Shown: positions 60,901-64,000 of the stretch, piece by piece
How positions within the stretch are numbered: position 1 is the stretch's first letter
Layout of the letters: every line of letters starts with the position of its first letter
Origin: Pyrus communis
Taxonomy: Eukaryota > Streptophyta > Magnoliopsida > Rosales > Rosaceae
Assembly (NCBI RefSeq): GCF_963583255.1
Contig: NC_084806.1
Coordinates: 13,988,317-14,052,316, forward strand
Length of the DNA: 64,000 nucleotides
Reading direction: 5' to 3'
Notes under the pieces: model-generated
Seen by the model: only the letters and a program-made list of their open reading frames with translations
Database searches by the model: none
Told to the model about the DNA's origin: nothing
Program-made: the position numbers and the translations under genes

Positions 60901-62071
60901 TGTTCGGGCAAAGATTTCTCTGGAGAATGATCCTCGGACCTCAGCACAGCTCCCTAAGGGATTGGCACTTTGGATGTGTAGTCAGACTCTTGCTTGTTAA
61001 TGTGCTACAAGAAGAGGACAAAGTTAGTTCTGAAATGTGCTTTTGTAGGGCCTTAGGTGTAGGCCTTGAGGCTCACAATTAAAATTAACTAAGTGATAGG
61101 CGTGCCACTGCTATCTCAATATAGCAGATGTAGAACAAGAGTGTTTTTAGTCAATTACTTGCGCCCCAAGTTACTCGGACTTGTTGTTATCAAAGGATTG
61201 TCATGGATAGGTTAAGTCCACATTAAGTTCTTTTTCTTGCCTTGGAAATAAGGACTTTTAGTTCATAGTCTTGTATGTTCAAATGAAGTGAGTCCAGGCC
61301 CCTTTAAGTCGTTTGCTTGGTTCTTGATTGATTTTAATGATAACATATCCATTAAACTAACTAAATCCAGATGCAAATGAAATTCTTAAGATAGGAAAAC
61401 TGATGGAAATGACTTAAATACATACTAGAGAATGCATTAAGTAATAGATCTACAAATTTAGAAAACAAACAAAGAGCGTCGGGCAAGATTTCACCTTGTC
61501 TGTCAAGGTTGAACCTCTTGCAATCACTTCTCCTTGAATTAACAGGGGTTTATATGCTAAAAAGTGATGGATGGTAAACAAGTTTACACAAGGGAATCGA
61601 TACTATGCCACTAAGGGAGATAGCAGAGCTTTAAACTAGACAAGAGATAGCTTGTTGCTAAAAATGACTGAATCTGGGTTGATTTCAACTTTTGAATGCA
61701 AATATGGCTTGAGAGCAGAGTTTGTATGTTTGTTTGTTTGATTGGTTGAATGTCTTTGTCTCTGGGGCCTCTTCTTCATTTTATAGGCCAATTAACCCAA
61801 CTGCGGTGACCTTGCTCTTACCCAAAAGCACTTGGAGGGTAGTGAGTCATCAACTTTTTATTTGGAATGCCACTAGAAAGTGTTCTTTGGCTGGTAATAG
61901 GTTAGTCTTCATCACTTGTCACTTCAATGGTAAGCACGTGGCTTGTATCTTGGCTGAGAAGGCTTCACTTTGCCTTTGTGCTTGGTGCTGGGTTTCGGGC
62001 AAGTCCCTTTTTAGTTGGCATTCTTGGGCTTTCCTTCATCTAGGTCCAATGTTCAAATATTAACCCAAACA
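60901..62071 (-). repeat. 5' LTR of the Gypsy element
   Basis: On the minus strand it runs from TGTTTGGGTTAATATTTG to CTTTGCCCGAACA. It differs from the other LTR at perhaps 5% of positions by eye, so this insertion is younger than the Copia element at 20437. Confidence 0.93.
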
Positions 62072-62112
62072 CCTTGACTCTAGTGATGAGAGTAACTAAT
62101 CTCCCCCTAACT
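62072..62112 (+). mobile_element. SINE, right part
   Basis: CCTTGACTCTAGTGATGAG continues the SINE body that is cut at 51543. The first five bases are the target duplication of the Gypsy insertion. Confidence 0.5.
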
Positions 62113-63168
62113 TTTATCTTATCAAAACATATTACTGCTACAAAAGTCGTAAGATGTAGATCAGCTAAATAAGTCTAGTATGCCAGTGTCCTCCATTCTC
62201 GTTTTAAAGAGGACATTTTAAAATTGTCCAGGGATCCCTAAAAAAATGTTCCAGTTTGTACCTTCTTAACATGAATGTTAATGACACTTAAACCGCGCGT
62301 CATTCATTATTAAACTCTCGCTCTCTTAATCTCTTGAATAAGAAAACTAATATCCCAGTTTCCTCTATTTATCTAATATTAAGGTAATAAGCATGTTTTG
62401 TGCTAACAAAGATTTGATCGATTATATAATTACACTAATAATTTTCAGTGGTACTTTTGGAGATTTGGTCACTAGCTGATTCTAGCTCCGGTCAAAGAAA
62501 GGCCGCCCGACAGTAAGCATGTTCAGCTTGAGACCACATTTTTCTTTCTGCCTTGCCAAACCATTTTATCTTGTTTGTTTCCCAAGGTATACTTGATCCC
62601 CAAAATTGACCCTAAACTTCGTAATTCAAACATAGTAATCAGGACGGGGCGTGTGGGAACAAGAGGAGATCATGAGTGGTTCGTAGAAGGGGGTGGTGGA
62701 TGGAATCGCGGAGGTTAGGCCGCAGAGGGTGGGCCAAGTAGGTGGCATGTTTTTTATTTTTTTTTGGTCGAAGTGGTATGTTTCACTGGGCACTTTGGGT
62801 GGAATGGTAGTATTGTCTTTAATTTTTTAAGCTTATTAGGGTTTTATAAATTAATGAATTAAATGGATACCTATAACCTAGTGAATTGCGTGACAAAAAT
62901 TAAAAATTGGCACACACGCATCAAGAGTATCTGGTGCAAGAGATTTGATAGAGATAGGCAGGCGGTGGCGGCCGCGGTTAGAGAGCAAGTAAACTAAATA
63001 CAAACCAATCGCAAAACCATCTTAATTAAGTAGAATATTCATATAATTAGCATGGTTAATTAACAGATTAGTTAAAGGGTCTTTTCTATTACAAAGAATA
63101 AATCAACTTTTACATTTGATCGTTTGCCGAAGGCCGAAAAGTTATGTGGAAATAAAAAGAGAAATTAA
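62113..63168. other. Unassigned spacer
   Basis: No gene is supported. A GC-richer patch at ~62640-62730 and GGCGGTGGCGGCCGCGG at ~62963 stand out but show no coding frame. Confidence 0.4.
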
Positions 63169-63477
63169 TTACTTATGAATATTGGCAGCAACACCAAATG
63201 GAACCATGTGACGAGGGTAAGCAGAAGCATGGTGATGATGTTGCAGACGATGGCCTGCATAGTTCTTGCCCTTGAGTGGGCAGCCCAATCCGCCGGTGCT
63301 GGGAATGTAGGTGCATTTAGAGGAGTGATCAGGAGGCAGGTCGCCTCTTTGAAGAGACTGCAGGCTGAGCTCTTGCCTGTGGGCATAGAGAATCCTGCTA
63401 GCTTCGTTGGGATGTACGTGTGCAAGACAAAGCAGCAGCAGCAGCACAGCCAAAGCATTAATGTTTACAAGTCCCAT
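63169..63477 (-). CDS. Small secreted peptide precursor (unknown type)
   Basis: A complete intronless frame of 102 residues. Residues ~8-27 form a Leu-rich signal peptide (ALAVLLLLLCLAHVHPNEAS), followed by a variable spacer and a C-terminal region with two Cys spaced by 11 residues (KCTYIPSTGGLGCPLKG), then NYAG, a His run, and PRHMVPFGVA. This layout of signal peptide, variable spacer and compact conserved tail is that of plant secreted signalling peptides. It does not match CLE, CEP, RGF, IDA or PIP consensus tails. A short C-x-x-IP-G...C...N-AG pattern is one I vaguely associate with an uncharacterised plant family. A TATA box lies ~170 bp upstream. The overlapping frames in other phases lack these properties. 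Confidence 0.68.
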   Translation of the reverse strand: MGLVNINALAVLLLLLCLAHVHPNEASRILYAHRQELSLQSLQRGDLPPDHSSKCTYIPSTGGLGCPLKGKNYAGHRLQHHHHASAYPRHMVPFGVAANIHK

Positions 63478-63642
63478 GATATTTCTTTCGTATGGTATAA
63501 TATTTCGGGTTTCGAATTTGAATCGGTTGAAATGTTTAGAATATTTCGGCTTGAAATCGGTTGGAATCTGATTTTCCTCTCATCCCTAGCACTCAGATAC
63601 GTCGCACGTATTTATAATAATTTCATGAGGGGAGTGTTGTGT

Positions 63643-63650
63643 TATTTATA
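63643..63650 (-). promoter_or_regulatory. TATA box of the secreted-peptide gene
   Basis: The minus strand reads GCTATAAATAACACAACAC, about 165 bp upstream of the start codon at 63477. A second, weaker TATAAATA lies at ~63610-63617. Confidence 0.5.
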
Positions 63651-63659
63651 GCTAAAACC

Positions 63660-64000
63660 ATGGTGGAACTTTGTTATTATTTTATTGATTTGGAGGAATT
63701 TGACTGTTGACTGCTGGTTTTTTTTTTTTTTTTTAATCATTCTTTTAGTCTTCAAGTACAGTTCAACAAAATTGAATAGGTCATCAATCCATTTAACTAA
63801 AGAATAAGGAAGAAAACGTGAGCTTAATCCCAAGGTTTTGCTGTCCACCCTTCCTTGTCAAAGCCTCAAACTTGTACAATTAATACATTGTTTTTAAGCA
63901 GTGTTACTGTTACGGGTCTTTGATGATGTGTTTTTTCCCCTTCACGTATGCTTATCCATTGTTTTTAATAATGTTTAACTATTGAAAGAAGAAATGAGTC
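63660..64000. other. Upstream flank at the window edge
   Basis: T-rich sequence with a T-run at ~63718-63734. No gene is supported. Confidence 0.4.

Larger units (their letters stand above)
51544..62071 (-). mobile_element. Gypsy (Tat-like) LTR retrotransposon lacking RT/IN, TSD CCTTG
   Basis: Two ~1.15 kb LTRs in direct orientation are flanked by CCTTG (51539-51543 and 62072-62076). On the minus strand: 5' LTR (right), primer-binding site TGGCACACCCAATGGGAC just inside it (~60879-60896), gag (~58620-60694), aspartic protease (57118-57861), an antisense gene (52953-56800, plus strand), a polypurine tract (AAAGGGGGCAC at 52682-52692) and the 3' LTR (left). No reverse transcriptase, RNase H or integrase motif was found; only ~240 bp separate the protease end from the antisense gene. 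Confidence 0.9.

Noticed and set aside
63175..63651. 158-codon plus-strand frame opposite the secreted peptide
   Set aside because: Longer than the minus-strand gene but without signal peptide or motif; it also runs through the TATA region of the opposite gene. The minus-strand frame has a coherent precursor layout.

Overview
This is nuclear DNA from a flowering plant, most likely a woody member of the rose family and probably the apple/pear tribe. The evidence is intron-rich genes with GT..AG splice sites, TATA-box promoters, AT-rich intergenic DNA, and dense nested transposons, including a tRNA-derived SINE and MITE families that I associate with apple-like genomes. The family-level assignment rests on memory of those repeats and was not computed.

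Layout: (1) 202-623, minus: first two exons of an allantoate deiminase gene that runs off the left edge. (2) ~1139-6235: a TIR transposon that captured part of a BSD-domain gene and was then split by a 3.86 kb LTR (target duplication GCCGT). (3) 6345-8979: a SINE, an 811 bp hAT element and a 366 bp Mutator-type MITE. (4) 9077-11135: a broken XRCC4 copy that keeps its introns. (5) ~12250-19870, plus: the best-preserved gene in the window, a complete CWF19-like splicing-factor gene with ten coding exons (805 aa); its first intron holds a MITE and a Gypsy remnant. (6) 20437-39144: one degraded Copia element (target duplication ATAAT) that carries about 11 kb of rearranged chloroplast DNA: petN, the rRNA operon from 16S to 5S, trnI, trnA, trnR, trnN, the ycf1/ndhF inverted-repeat border, rbcL, and an inverted trnI-intron piece. 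(7) 39483-48570: a nest of hAT, Mutator-like, Harbinger and Tourist elements, a Gypsy LTR plus gag fragment, and a SINE inside a MITE. (8) 49417-49629, plus: a small potato-inhibitor-I gene. (9) 51544-62071: a 10.5 kb Gypsy element (target duplication CCTTG) with gag and protease on the minus strand, no recognisable reverse transcriptase or integrase, and an antisense plant-mobile-domain gene on the plus strand; it sits inside a SINE. (10) 63169-63477, minus: a gene for a small secreted peptide precursor of unknown type.

The host genes appear functionally unrelated: purine catabolism, double-strand-break repair (dead copy), mRNA splicing, protease inhibition and a secreted peptide. They are separated by waves of insertion whose order can be read from target-site duplications. 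I see no prokaryote-style system. The least expected signals are the chloroplast mosaic inside a Copia element, an array of hairpins with covarying stems inside the long LTR (~3490-4710), and the retrotransposon that kept an antisense mobile-domain gene but not its polymerase.
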